This document shows positions 1 to 7,622 of a stretch of 64,000 nt of DNA, piece by piece. Both the position numbers and the translations under genes were made by a program. The number at the start of each line of letters is the position of its first letter. Within the stretch, counting starts at the first letter, position 1. The stretch is from the NCBI RefSeq assembly GCF_900176425.1, contig NZ_FWXS01000002.1:310001-374000 (forward strand), in the 5' to 3' direction. Below the pieces are notes generated by a model, which was not told the DNA's origin, ran no database searches, and worked only from the letters and a program-made list of their open reading frames with translations. Source of the stretch: Moheibacter sediminis (GTDB lineage: Bacteria; Bacteroidota; Bacteroidia; Flavobacteriales; Weeksellaceae).

Positions 1-829
1 TCGGAAAACCGCTTTGGTGCGAAAGAATAATTCTTGGCGTTAGTTTTTTATGCCAATTATTTGATTTTACATGTGGGTCAATCCAATACTTATGTAAAGG
101 CTCATCCAATCCGATTAAACCTTCGTCAATCAATTTCAAAACAGTCATGGCAAAAATAGGTTTGGTTAATGAAGCTACTTTGAAAATCGTATTGTAAGGC
201 GCCGTATTTTGTTTATCCAAAGTTCCGTATACATCAACTTTTGTCAATTTTCCGTTTTCTATAATGCCGATTCCCATCGCAGGAACATTGCTTTCCTGAA
301 TGATTTTATCAAATTTATTTAATGTTTGATTTTCTGCTTTTACTTCCTGATGATCGTAACTCAGGATATCGGTCAATTTCCAGATATTATTTTCTTTGGT
401 CCAAACCGAAGTAAACTTTGCTGTTCCGCCGTAAACATCTTCTTTTCCTTTTTCTCGGATGTAAAAATGATGAATTCCGGATTGGATTGCTCCGTACAAA
501 ACGCCATCATTGTAAAGTGCAAAAACTTCAAGTGTTTCCGGCTGTAATTTCCTGACGGGTTTTTGAATTGAATTTCCGCAAATGTTGTTTTTGGTTCTTT
601 CCAGAAAAACTTTTCTATCCTGAAATCCTCCGACGTCGTGGTAAAATTTCAAATCAGCGGAAACTCTACTTTCCATGTATTTGATGTCGCATTGATTAAA
701 TCCTCTTTCAAAAAATAAACTGTCTTCTTTTTTCAATTCAAGAAACAGGGGAGAATCAGTTGCGATTTGTGCGTTTAAATTGAGGGTTAAACTTATGAAA
801 ACTAAGCTCAATAAAATTCGTTTTGTCAT
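1..829 (-). CDS. NTF2-like (DUF4440-type) plus serine beta-lactamase family protein, 3' end cut by window edge
   Basis: The reading frame is open from ATG at 829 to the left edge (276 codons), so the C-terminus is missing. Residues 1-21 form a signal peptide ending in NLNAQ, implying export. About residues 30-155 (FFERGFNQCD, KFYHDVGGF, VWTKENNIWKLTDILSYDH) read like an SnoaL/DUF4440 NTF2-like domain. From about residue 170 the sequence becomes a class C beta-lactamase/penicillin-binding-protein fold: VPAMGIGIIENG, then KVASLTKPIF with the catalytic Ser-x-x-Lys at S220-K223, then LDEPLHKYW and ILSHQSGFP. Such proteins hydrolyse esters or D-amino peptides more often than antibiotics, and the substrate here is unknown. 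The second catalytic motif (YxN) lies outside the window. Family call is firm; function is inference. Confidence 0.8.
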   Translation of the reverse strand, partial: MTKRILLSLVFISLTLNLNAQIATDSPLFLELKKEDSLFFERGFNQCDIKYMESRVSADLKFYHDVGGFQDRKVFLERTKNNICGNSIQKPVRKLQPETLEVFALYNDGVLYGAIQSGIHHFYIREKGKEDVYGGTAKFTSVWTKENNIWKLTDILSYDHQEVKAENQTLNKFDKIIQESNVPAMGIGIIENGKLTKVDVYGTLDKQNTAPYNTIFKVASLTKPIFAMTVLKLIDEGLIGLDEPLHKYWIDPHVKSNNWHKKLTPRIILSHQSGFP

Positions 830-917
830 TTCAGTAATTTTCCGACAAATATTATCCTTGCAAAAATTTTAACCTAAAAATTTGCCTGACAATGACCCGC
901 CAATTGCCCGACAGGGT

Positions 918-1478
918 TTATATAATACTGAAATTCAGTTTGAAATATAATTTTTTCTTTCTGTCGATTTCAGCTGTGTTTCTTAGAATAATAAACACAT
1001 TTATAATTACCAAAATGACCATTACTATCATTGTAAAAGGATTTCCAAGCGAAAACCAATTCTTGATCAATGCACATAGCATGAATAAAATAACCGAACT
1101 TATTATCCATAAAAGCTGAACTGTAACCAATTGTTTTGTAAGCGGATTAAATTGTTTCAATACGAACATTAAAATCAACGGAACGATGATATTTGCCGGT
1201 GGAAAAACTGTGAATGGGAGAGAGGAGAGATTGATAATTTTTAGTAACGAATAATTGATTTCAGGAGTTTCAACTTCGGCAATAAGAGAAGTTTCTTCCT
1301 GATTCAACAATTCTTTTTCTTCGACTCCTAAAGCTTTTGCTAAGATTTTCAGCGTTTGACCTTTGGGTTCTGTTCCGGCTTCGATGCGCTGAATTGTCCT
1401 TACAGAAATACCCGACAGCTCAGTTAATTCTTCCTGAGTAAGATTTAATTTTTCTCTGTAAGATTTTAATTTGGACAT
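918..1478 (-). CDS. XRE-type helix-turn-helix protein with membrane-spanning C-terminus
   Basis: 186 residues. Residues 8-60 form a Cro/C1-type HTH: LNLTQEELTELSGISVRTIQRIEAG, then a third helix with LAKALGVEEKELL. After an acidic linker (60-78) there are three hydrophobic segments at about 82-107, 120-138 and 147-166; the first two resemble DUF4870 (NIIVPLILMFVLKQFNPL, TVQLLWIISSVILF). It is therefore probably a membrane-tethered DNA-binding protein. It lies 38 bp downstream of the DUF4256 gene on the same strand and may be cotranscribed with it. Target genes and signal are not evident. HTH call is strong; the DUF4870 relationship is by eye. Confidence 0.8.
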   Translation of the reverse strand: MSKLKSYREKLNLTQEELTELSGISVRTIQRIEAGTEPKGQTLKILAKALGVEEKELLNQEETSLIAEVETPEINYSLLKIINLSSLPFTVFPPANIIVPLILMFVLKQFNPLTKQLVTVQLLWIISSVILFMLCALIKNWFSLGNPFTMIVMVILVIINVFIILRNTAEIDRKKKLYFKLNFSII

Positions 1479-1516
1479 CCCTGTGGCTGTGAAAATTTCT
1501 TCAAAATTAAAAATAT

Positions 1517-2080
1517 TTAAACAATTAGTTTACCACGAAAACCTCTTGCCGCATAATAAGAATCTGCGCCATTATGATACATAAATGTCCTGCCATAGCG
1601 TTTGTCACAAAAGATAGCACCACCTTTTTTTCTGATGTCTTCCGGTGTTTTTATCCAGCTCGATGTTTTCAAGTCAAAATCACCTAATTCCTGCAAAGTT
1701 CTGTATTCCTCTTCTGTTAAAATTTCAATGCCCATTTCATTGGCAGCATCAACGGCTGAATTTGCAGGTTTATGCGCCTTTCTCGCATCCAAAGCAGCAC
1801 GGTCGTAGCAATAACTTCTGCGTCCTTTTGGACTTTCTGGAGCACAATCGTAAAAGTTAATTTCTCCCGATTTTTTATCAAATCCAACAACATCAGGTTC
1901 TCCTTCGGTTAATTCCATTTCATCTAAAACGTAAATCTTTTCAGGATTTGATTCCAGTCGCTTCTGAACATCATCCCATTTCAAATCTTTATGACGATTC
2001 ATGTTTTTCTCAAAACGGTTTTTGAGTTTTCCCAATAATTCTTTCTGTTCTTTTGCCGATAAAGATTTTAATTTGCTCAT
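1517..2080 (-). CDS. DUF4256 family protein
   Basis: 187 residues, full length for the family. Recognisable blocks are the N-terminal LLGKLKNRFEKNMNRH, the acidic EMELTEGEPDVVGFDKKSG, the Cys/Arg-rich FYDCAPESPKGRRSYCYDR, and the C-terminal YGRTFMYHNGADSYYAARG. No signal peptide or membrane segment is seen, so it is cytosolic. Biochemical function is unknown. It begins MSKLKS like its downstream HTH neighbour, but the two proteins are otherwise unrelated. Confidence 0.85.
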   Translation of the reverse strand: MSKLKSLSAKEQKELLGKLKNRFEKNMNRHKDLKWDDVQKRLESNPEKIYVLDEMELTEGEPDVVGFDKKSGEINFYDCAPESPKGRRSYCYDRAALDARKAHKPANSAVDAANEMGIEILTEEEYRTLQELGDFDLKTSSWIKTPEDIRKKGGAIFCDKRYGRTFMYHNGADSYYAARGFRGKLIV

Positions 2081-2143
2081 GATGTCATTTTCTTGAGAGT
2101 AAAATTAAATGTTTTTATTCAATATTATAATTTAATCCAAAAC

Positions 2144-2173
2144 AAAAAAGAGGTACAAAAATGCACCTCTTTT
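2144..2173 (-). terminator. Intrinsic terminator of the yceI-type gene
   Basis: Nine-base-pair inverted repeat (AAAAGAGGT at 2146-2154 with ACCTCTTTT at 2165-2173). On the minus strand it is followed by a run of six T (2149-2144). It lies between the stop of the YceI gene and the start of the DUF4256 gene, so it separates those two units. Confidence 0.8.
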
Positions 2174-2264
2174 AATTATATTTCAGATTTTAAATCAGTT
2201 TCCTTAATTTCCTAATAATGTTTTTTGAAATTTAAACACTATAAAAAAACTAATCTAAATATCA

Positions 2265-2942
2265 TTATTTCTTAGCTTTCACATTCAGTTCGATGTCAAC
2301 TTCCTGAGAAATCCCCCAGTCTTTCACGTCACCTTCAGCTCCGTAAGTCAATCCCCAATCTTGTCTGTTGATTGTGAAATTTGACGACAAAACAACTTCC
2401 ATTTCTGATACAGTTATTTTTGCAGGGAAAGTTACATTCACAGTTTTATCTTTCAAAGTCAAATTACCGCTAACCATAAAATTCGCATCTGCAATGTTAC
2501 TTTTATCTTTACTTGTATCAAATGCCGCAACTTTTGTAATTTCAAATTTCGCAGTAGGATATTTGTCAACTTCAAAGAAATCAGCATTTTTCAAATGCGC
2601 ATCCAAATCCGCTGAAGTTTTTCCACCACTCTTTGCTGCATCTACAGCTGCAGGATCGGTGGTTAAAGAATTTATGTCAATAACGAAAGAACCGCCGGTT
2701 ACAGTACCATTTTCCGCAGAGATAGTTCCCGTACTTTTCACAGTTCCAAATCTCGGATCCAAACCTCCTTTGTGGTAAGCTTTCCATTTCAGAGAACTGT
2801 TTTCTTGGTCAAGTGTATAAGTTACCCCTGTTTCTGCAGCTACTTCTTGTTCGGCCTGGGTTATTGATTGGTCACTGTTTGAGTCTTTACAAGAGATCAT
2901 AAAACTGCCGGCTGCAAAAGCCAAAATCATTACTTTTTTCAT
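2265..2942 (-). CDS. YceI family lipoprotein
   Basis: 225 residues. Residues 1-18 are a lipoprotein signal ending in a lipobox (FMISC, Cys18), so the mature protein is lipid-anchored. From about residue 40 it follows the YceI lipocalin-like beta-barrel: YTLDQENSSLKWKAYHKGG, GTISAENGTVTGGSFVIDINSL, HLKNADFFEVDKYPTAKFEIT, GNLTLKDKTVNVTFPAKI and the C-terminal FTINRQDWGLTYG. YceI proteins bind isoprenoid-like lipids and are often stress-induced. It is divergently oriented to an HxlR-type regulator, with a palindrome-rich spacer, which suggests the regulator controls it. Confidence 0.93.
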   Translation of the reverse strand: MKKVMILAFAAGSFMISCKDSNSDQSITQAEQEVAAETGVTYTLDQENSSLKWKAYHKGGLDPRFGTVKSTGTISAENGTVTGGSFVIDINSLTTDPAAVDAAKSGGKTSADLDAHLKNADFFEVDKYPTAKFEITKVAAFDTSKDKSNIADANFMVSGNLTLKDKTVNVTFPAKITVSEMEVVLSSNFTINRQDWGLTYGAEGDVKDWGISQEVDIELNVKAKK

Positions 2943-2974
2943 TTTTATAAAAATTATATTTCTAATTATGGGTA

Positions 2975-3001
2975 CAAATCTAAAGTCTATTGAGTTTACA
3001 A
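2975..3001 (-). promoter_or_regulatory. Putative promoter of the yceI-type gene
   Basis: On the minus strand TAGATTTG (2982-2975) matches the Bacteroidota -7 consensus TAnnTTTG. A TTG lies 16 bp upstream (3001-2999), slightly shorter than the usual 17-23 bp spacing. Transcription would start about 27 bp before the ATG at 2942. Confidence 0.5.
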
Positions 3002-3021
3002 TAGCTATTGATTTCCTTTTA

Positions 3022-3045
3022 GAAACTAGTTTCCTTGAGGAAACT
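3022..3045. promoter_or_regulatory. Overlapping palindromes, candidate HxlR operator
   Basis: Two perfect inverted repeats overlap: GAAACTAGTTTC at 3022-3033 and AGTTTCCT-tg-AGGAAACT at 3028-3045. A related half-site (ATTTCC, 3011-3016) precedes them. The array sits in the 156-bp spacer between the divergent yceI and hxlR genes, just upstream of both putative -7 boxes. Winged-helix dimers of this family bind such palindromes; assignment to the adjacent regulator is inference. Confidence 0.55.
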
Positions 3046-3072
3046 AACCATATATTTTATAACTTTAAGGAG

Positions 3073-3080
3073 TAATTTTG
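3073..3080 (+). promoter_or_regulatory. -7 promoter box of the hxlR-type gene
   Basis: TAATTTTG fits TAnnTTTG and ends 18 bp before the ATG at 3099. No TTG is found at the expected -33 distance, so the upstream half is weak or the promoter depends on an activator. Confidence 0.45.
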
Positions 3081-3098
3081 TCCTGAAAATTAATTCAA

Positions 3099-3458
3099 AT
3101 GAAAAAAGAAGCCGTTCTCAACAATTCACCCGAGTGCAGAAGCCGTATCATCGCCATTACAGATGCCATGCAGGTACTTTCCGGCAAGTGGAAGTTTCAT
3201 ATTCTCGGTACATTGATAAGGGGAGAAAGAATGCGGTTCATGGATTTATTGCGTGAAGTAGAAGGCATCGGCGCAAAAATGCTTTCCAAAGAATTGCAGG
3301 ACATGGAGATGAACCATCTCATCAGCCGTACCGTTCTCAATACCAAACCTGTAACAGTCGAATATGAAATCACAGATTTCGGTAAAACCCTTGAACCCAT
3401 CATCGAGGAAATTGCCAATTGGGGTATTGCGTACAGGAAAGCAATTAGTGAGAATTAG
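3099..3458 (+). CDS. HxlR family winged-helix transcriptional regulator
   Basis: 119 residues, the usual size. The HxlR signature is clear: an N-terminal Cys (PECRSRI, Cys13), then LSGKWKFHILGTLIRGERMRFMDLLREVEGIGAKMLSKELQDMEMNHLISR, and the wing VEYEITDFGKTLEPIIEEIANWG. These dimeric DNA-binding proteins often sense redox or small electrophiles, sometimes through the N-terminal Cys. Divergent placement against the YceI lipoprotein gene, with palindromes between, makes that gene the likely target. An in-frame upstream start is possible, but ATG 3099 fits both the family N-terminus and the -7 box. Confidence 0.92.
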   Translation: MKKEAVLNNSPECRSRIIAITDAMQVLSGKWKFHILGTLIRGERMRFMDLLREVEGIGAKMLSKELQDMEMNHLISRTVLNTKPVTVEYEITDFGKTLEPIIEEIANWGIAYRKAISEN

Positions 3459-3459
3459 A

Positions 3460-3957
3460 TTATTTTAGCTCTTCCAGCAATTCATCCAGTTGGTCCAGGC
3501 ACATTTCAAATCCTTCTTTGAATCCCATATCGATAATCGCTTTTAAATCTTCTTCACTTTTGAATTCGAGTGTGATAGAAGCTGTTGTGATTCCTGCCTC
3601 CTCATTAAATATATTGACCCAAGTTGTTTTCGGAAGATCATTTCTTTCGTTTCCATCCTCATCACAAAAAACTTCCTCGCCACGGAAACTTACACTATCA
3701 GCAACGCCTGAATAATTGAAATTACACCAATGTTTTTCACCTTCCGGACTTACCATCGCATACAACCATTTGCCGCCTTCTCTGAAATCCATCGTTTTCG
3801 TTTCAACACGATAAGGCTTTGGAGCCCACCATTTATCCAAAAATTCAGCTTTTGTCCAGGCCCCCCATACTTTGTCCAAGCTTGCAGCAAATTCTCTCTT
3901 TATGTTAATTGCATGATTTTCCCCCACAGAAAACTCATATAATAATTTCGGTTTCAT
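3460..3957 (-). CDS. SRPBCC domain protein of the AHSA1 (activator of Hsp90 ATPase 1-like) family
   Basis: 165 residues. The START-like hydrophobic-pocket fold is recognisable from the N-terminal INIKREFAASLDKVWGAWTKAEFLDKWWAPKPY, the following FREGGKWLYAMVSPEGEKHWC, and the C-terminal helix GFKEGFEMCLDQLDELLEEL. Bacterial members bind small hydrophobic ligands; the ligand here is unknown, and the Hsp90 name is a family label only. It converges on the hxlR gene with a 1-bp gap and no visible terminator between them. Confidence 0.9.
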   Translation of the reverse strand: MKPKLLYEFSVGENHAINIKREFAASLDKVWGAWTKAEFLDKWWAPKPYRVETKTMDFREGGKWLYAMVSPEGEKHWCNFNYSGVADSVSFRGEEVFCDEDGNERNDLPKTTWVNIFNEEAGITTASITLEFKSEEDLKAIIDMGFKEGFEMCLDQLDELLEELK

Positions 3958-4088
3958 AATTTTAATTTTTAGATTAATGTAAATTTAATTACAAATACAA
4001 TGCAAAATTTTAATTGGGCAATCGTTTTATAACCAATCTTTATAAATCTAAGTTTCCATTTCAAATTCATAATGATTAACTTTACACT

Positions 4089-4490
4089 ATGAATTCCCAT
4101 AAAATCATATTGTTTGACGGCGTTTGTAATCTGTGTAATTCAAGCATCCAGAAAGTAATAGAAAACGATGATAAAAACATCTTTCAATTTGCTTCGCTTC
4201 AATCGGATTTCGGACAAGAATTTCTGAAGAAAAATAATTTTAATCATGAAGAATTTAATTCTATGATTTTAATTGATGGGGATAAATTTTACACGCAATC
4301 AGATGCAGCATTGAGAATAGGGAAGGAGCTGAAAGGAATTTATAAAATTTCAAAATATCTGCTTTGGACTCCAAAATTTATCCGAAATTTAATTTATAAA
4401 TTCATTTCTAAAAATCGCTACAATTGGTTTGGTAAAAAAGAATCCTGTTGGCTTCCAACCCCTGAACTCAAACAAAAATTCATTTCTTAA
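4089..4490 (+). CDS. DCC (DUF393) family thiol-disulfide oxidoreductase-like protein
   Basis: 133 residues, full length. The defining N-terminal motif LFDGVCNLCN gives Cys13 and Cys16 of a thioredoxin-like CxxC active site. It is followed by the family helices (FQFASLQSDFGQEFL, ILIDGDKFYTQSDAALRIGKEL) and the C-terminal RYNWFGKKESCWLPTPELK. No signal peptide, so cytosolic. It opens a same-strand cluster with short gaps (8, 8 and 2 bp) to the TraB-like, M14 and membrane-protein genes. The physiological substrate is unknown. Confidence 0.9.
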   Translation: MNSHKIILFDGVCNLCNSSIQKVIENDDKNIFQFASLQSDFGQEFLKKNNFNHEEFNSMILIDGDKFYTQSDAALRIGKELKGIYKISKYLLWTPKFIRNLIYKFISKNRYNWFGKKESCWLPTPELKQKFIS

Positions 4491-4498
4491 ATTTAAAT

Positions 4499-5365
4499 AT
4501 GAAAAACATTTTCACGTTAACGTTTTTAATTTTATCTCAAATTATTTTTGCCCAAATCAATGAAAAATCCCTTCTTTGGGAAATCAGCGGAAACGGACTC
4601 AAGCAAAATTCCTACATATTCGGAACGATGCACATAATGTGTGCAGGCGATGTGGAAATGACTTCTAGAATCCAAAATGCTTTTAACAAAACCCAAAGTG
4701 TTTTACTAGAATTAGACATGGATGATCCTTCGCTGATGATGAAAATGATGCAGGCTTCTCTTTCTCAGGATGGGAAAACGGTTTCAGAAAAATTAGGAAA
4801 AGAATTGTCGGCAAAAGTAGATACGATTCTCAGAAAAAATTCTCCCATGACTTTGCAGATGGTCAATAACTTAAATCTTCCTACACTTTCGATGCAGATT
4901 GGAATGTTTGGATTGGATTGTGAAATGGATTTAGGTTACGATATGTTATTTGTGCAGGAAGCCAAAGCAAATAATAAAGAAATTCATGGATTAGAATCAG
5001 TTGAATTACAGATTCAGACATTGCTTTCGCAATCTGATGAGGAATCCAAAAAAGCAATAGAATACATTGTCAATAATTTTGGTGAAGTCAAATCTGAAAT
5101 GAAAAAATTGATTACTACATACAAATCTGAAGATGTGCAGGATTTGTATGATATGACCAAAGCGACTTTTGAAGATCCGAAATATCCGCAGGGAAATCTG
5201 GATGATTTTTTAGATAATAGAAATGTTGCCTGGATTCCTATTATCGAAAAATCAATCAAAGAAAAACCAATTTTCATTGCGGTGGGAGCGGCTCATTTGG
5301 CGGGAGAAAAAGGCGTGATTAATTTGCTTCGAAAAGAAGGATACAAAGTAACTGCAGTGAAATAA
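4499..5365 (+). CDS. TraB/GumN family secreted protein
   Basis: 288 residues with a signal peptide (1-18, ending IIFAQ). The two conserved histidine motifs of the family are present: YIFGTMHIMC near the N-terminus, and the C-terminal VGAAHLAGEKGVINLLRKEGYKV. The central alpha-helical part (GLDCEMDLGYDMLFVQEAKANNKEIHGLESVELQI) matches the TraB/PrgY/GumN family, thought to be related to Tiki-type metalloproteases. A periplasmic or lipid-face hydrolase role is possible but unproven. It is second in the cluster beginning at 4089. Confidence 0.88.
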   Translation: MKNIFTLTFLILSQIIFAQINEKSLLWEISGNGLKQNSYIFGTMHIMCAGDVEMTSRIQNAFNKTQSVLLELDMDDPSLMMKMMQASLSQDGKTVSEKLGKELSAKVDTILRKNSPMTLQMVNNLNLPTLSMQIGMFGLDCEMDLGYDMLFVQEAKANNKEIHGLESVELQIQTLLSQSDEESKKAIEYIVNNFGEVKSEMKKLITTYKSEDVQDLYDMTKATFEDPKYPQGNLDDFLDNRNVAWIPIIEKSIKEKPIFIAVGAAHLAGEKGVINLLRKEGYKVTAVK

Positions 5366-5373
5366 TTTCTAAA

Positions 5374-7107
5374 ATGAATTCAAATTATTTACTCATAATA
5401 ATTTTTTGCGCATCATTTTTAAAAGCACAAAATATGAAAACCCGATACGAAATTTCCAATGCAAAAGAAACTTCAACCTATTTTGAAACAATCGATTTCT
5501 GGGAAAATTTAGATAAATTTTCATCCAAAATAAAAATGGAAGAGAGGGGAATGACCGATGCGGGATTTCCGCTTCATTTGGTTATTATAGGCAATTTAGA
5601 AAATGAAAGTTTTGACTCCGCTCGGAAAAATAACAAACGCGTCATCCTTATCAACAACGGAATTCATCCGGGAGAACCTGATGGAATTGATGCAAGCATG
5701 ATGCTGGCGCGAGACATTACAGAAAATAAAATCAAATTGCCGGACAACATCGTTTTGGCCATCATTCCTGTTTATAATATTGGCGGGATGTTGAACAGAA
5801 GCGCGAATTTTCGTGTGGATCAAAACGGACCGGATGAGTTTGGTTCAAGAGCCAATGGACAAAATTTAGATTTGAATCGGGATTTTATCAAATCTGATTC
5901 TAAAAATGCGCGTTCATTTGCGGAAATTTTTCATGAAGTAAATCCGGATGTTTTGGTAGATAATCATGTGAGCAATGGCGCAGATTATCAGCATGTAATG
6001 ACTTTTTTGACGGCTCAATATTGTAGATTGGGAGGAGAAATGGGTGAATATCTGAACAAAGTCTTCGAACCTGCTATTTACAAATCCATGCAATCAAAAG
6101 GATATGATTTAATTCCTTATGTAAATGTTTGGGGTGGCGAAACGCCTGATAACGGTTGGATTGATTCTATGGATTCTCCCCGCTTCAGCAGCGGTTACGG
6201 AACACTTTGGAACACGTTTAGTTTCGTGCCGGAGACGCACATGCTCAAACCTTATCATCAAAGAGTTGATTCGACTTATGAACTGATGCTTTCTCTCATC
6301 GAATTCACTTCAAAAAACAGTGAAAAAATTAAAGAATTAAGAGAAGAGACCAACAAGAAAAACATTCATTCAAAAGAATTTCCAATTTCCTGGATGCTGG
6401 ACAAATCAAAATATCAGGAATATTTGCTGAAAGGTTACGAAGCGGGACATAAAACGAGCGAAGTTTCGGGTTTGCCACGTTTGTATTATGATCAATCCAA
6501 ACCTTTTGAAAAAATGATTCCGTTGTATAATTATTACGAACCTGAAACATTTATCCAAAAACCAAAAGCTTACATCATTCCGCAAGCTTGGTCGGAAGTG
6601 ATTGAATTGCTTCAATTAAATCAGGTGAAAATGAATCAATTGGAAAATGATACTGACATTGAAGTCGAAGTTTATACTATCGAAAGTTACGAGTCAAGCA
6701 AACACGCTTACGAATCGCATCATATCAATTCAAATGTGAAAATTTCAAAGTCAACTAAAAATAAAACATTTAGAAAAGGAGATTGGTACATTCCGATGAA
6801 CCAGACGGCGAATCGATTTTTGATTGAAACTTTGGAACCACAGGCACAGGATTCTTATTTTGCCTGGAATTTTTTCGATGGGATTCTCTCGCAAAAAGAA
6901 GGATTTTCCGCCTATGTTTTTGAAGATATTGCAGCAGATTTTTTAAAATCAAATCCTGAAGTAAGAAAAAAATTAGAAGACCAAAGAAAATCTGATCCGG
7001 AATTTGCAAAAGATGCGGATGCTCAATTGGAATTCGTTTTCAAAAATTCGCCGTGGTTTGAACCGGCATACAGACAGTATCCGGTTTATCGGGTTTTGGA
7101 GAAATAA
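5374..7107 (+). CDS. M14 family zinc carboxypeptidase, secreted
   Basis: 577 residues with a signal peptide (1-19). The zinc site of M14 peptidases is visible: NNGIHPGEPDG gives H98 and E101, NLDLNRDF supplies Arg169, and DVLVDNHVSNGADYQH provides H198. FVPETHMLKP may hold the catalytic Glu. The C-terminal 200 residues (YEPETFIQKPKAYIIPQAW onward) form an extra domain seen in Bacteroidota members. It should trim peptides or peptide cross-links in the periplasm or outside the cell. Third gene of the 4089-7622 cluster. Confidence 0.9.
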   Translation: MNSNYLLIIIFCASFLKAQNMKTRYEISNAKETSTYFETIDFWENLDKFSSKIKMEERGMTDAGFPLHLVIIGNLENESFDSARKNNKRVILINNGIHPGEPDGIDASMMLARDITENKIKLPDNIVLAIIPVYNIGGMLNRSANFRVDQNGPDEFGSRANGQNLDLNRDFIKSDSKNARSFAEIFHEVNPDVLVDNHVSNGADYQHVMTFLTAQYCRLGGEMGEYLNKVFEPAIYKSMQSKGYDLIPYVNVWGGETPDNGWIDSMDSPRFSSGYGTLWNTFSFVPETHMLKPYHQRVDSTYELMLSLIEFTSKNSEKIKELREETNKKNIHSKEFPISWMLDKSKYQEYLLKGYEAGHKTSEVSGLPRLYYDQSKPFEKMIPLYNYYEPETFIQKPKAYIIPQAWSEVIELLQLNQVKMNQLENDTDIEVEVYTIESYESSKHAYESHHINSNVKISKSTKNKTFRKGDWYIPMNQTANRFLIETLEPQAQDSYFAWNFFDGILSQKEGFSAYVFEDIAADFLKSNPEVRKKLEDQRKSDPEFAKDADAQLEFVFKNSPWFEPAYRQYPVYRVLEK

Positions 7108-7109
7108 TT

Positions 7110-7622
7110 ATGAAAAAATTCTTTAAATCTCTACTGTTTAGTTTTATTGTGTTTATTCTTATATTAATCTATGCTGTAATTCATAACCAATTCACATATG
7201 CAATTTCTCCTGAAATTTTCACTGAACTATTTTTTATTCGATTTGGATTTGTAGAATATGGAACTGATACCCCTAGATTATCAGCTTCTATAATAGGAAT
7301 ATGGGCGATATTATTCATTGCTTTTCTAATTTCCACACTTTATTTTGTAGCAACTTTACTACTAAAACCAAAGTTTAAAATAGTTATCAGAGCGATTCAA
7401 ATTCATTTAATAACAACTATTGTCATCGGATTAACTGGACTTTTGTTTGGATATGTTTTTTGGGATAATTCAGTTTTCCCAAATCATATTCCAATTGATG
7501 TAATTAATTATAAAAACTATTCTGCTGGTATGCATATGCATGGATTTTCACATACCGGCGGTTTTATTGGAATTATTTTTAGTTTCATTTATTTGTACAA
7601 GAATAGAAATTCTAATTCTTAG
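7110..7622 (+). CDS. Four-helix membrane protein of unknown function
   Basis: 170 residues, four predicted membrane segments at about 7-25, 62-88, 96-118 and 148-165. The third loop carries a His-rich stretch SAGMHMHGFSHTGG, which could bind metal. I do not recognise a named family, though similar short membrane proteins are common in flavobacteria. It starts 2 bp after the M14 gene, so it is very likely translated from the same mRNA. Its 3' end overlaps the convergent methyltransferase gene by 11 bp. Confidence 0.7.
   Translation: MKKFFKSLLFSFIVFILILIYAVIHNQFTYAISPEIFTELFFIRFGFVEYGTDTPRLSASIIGIWAILFIAFLISTLYFVATLLLKPKFKIVIRAIQIHLITTIVIGLTGLLFGYVFWDNSVFPNHIPIDVINYKNYSAGMHMHGFSHTGGFIGIIFSFIYLYKNRNSNS

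Noticed and set aside
2368-2778. 136-codon plus-strand frame opposite the YceI gene
   Set aside because: It lies wholly within the clear YceI gene in antisense and has no recognisable domain, signal peptide or promoter.
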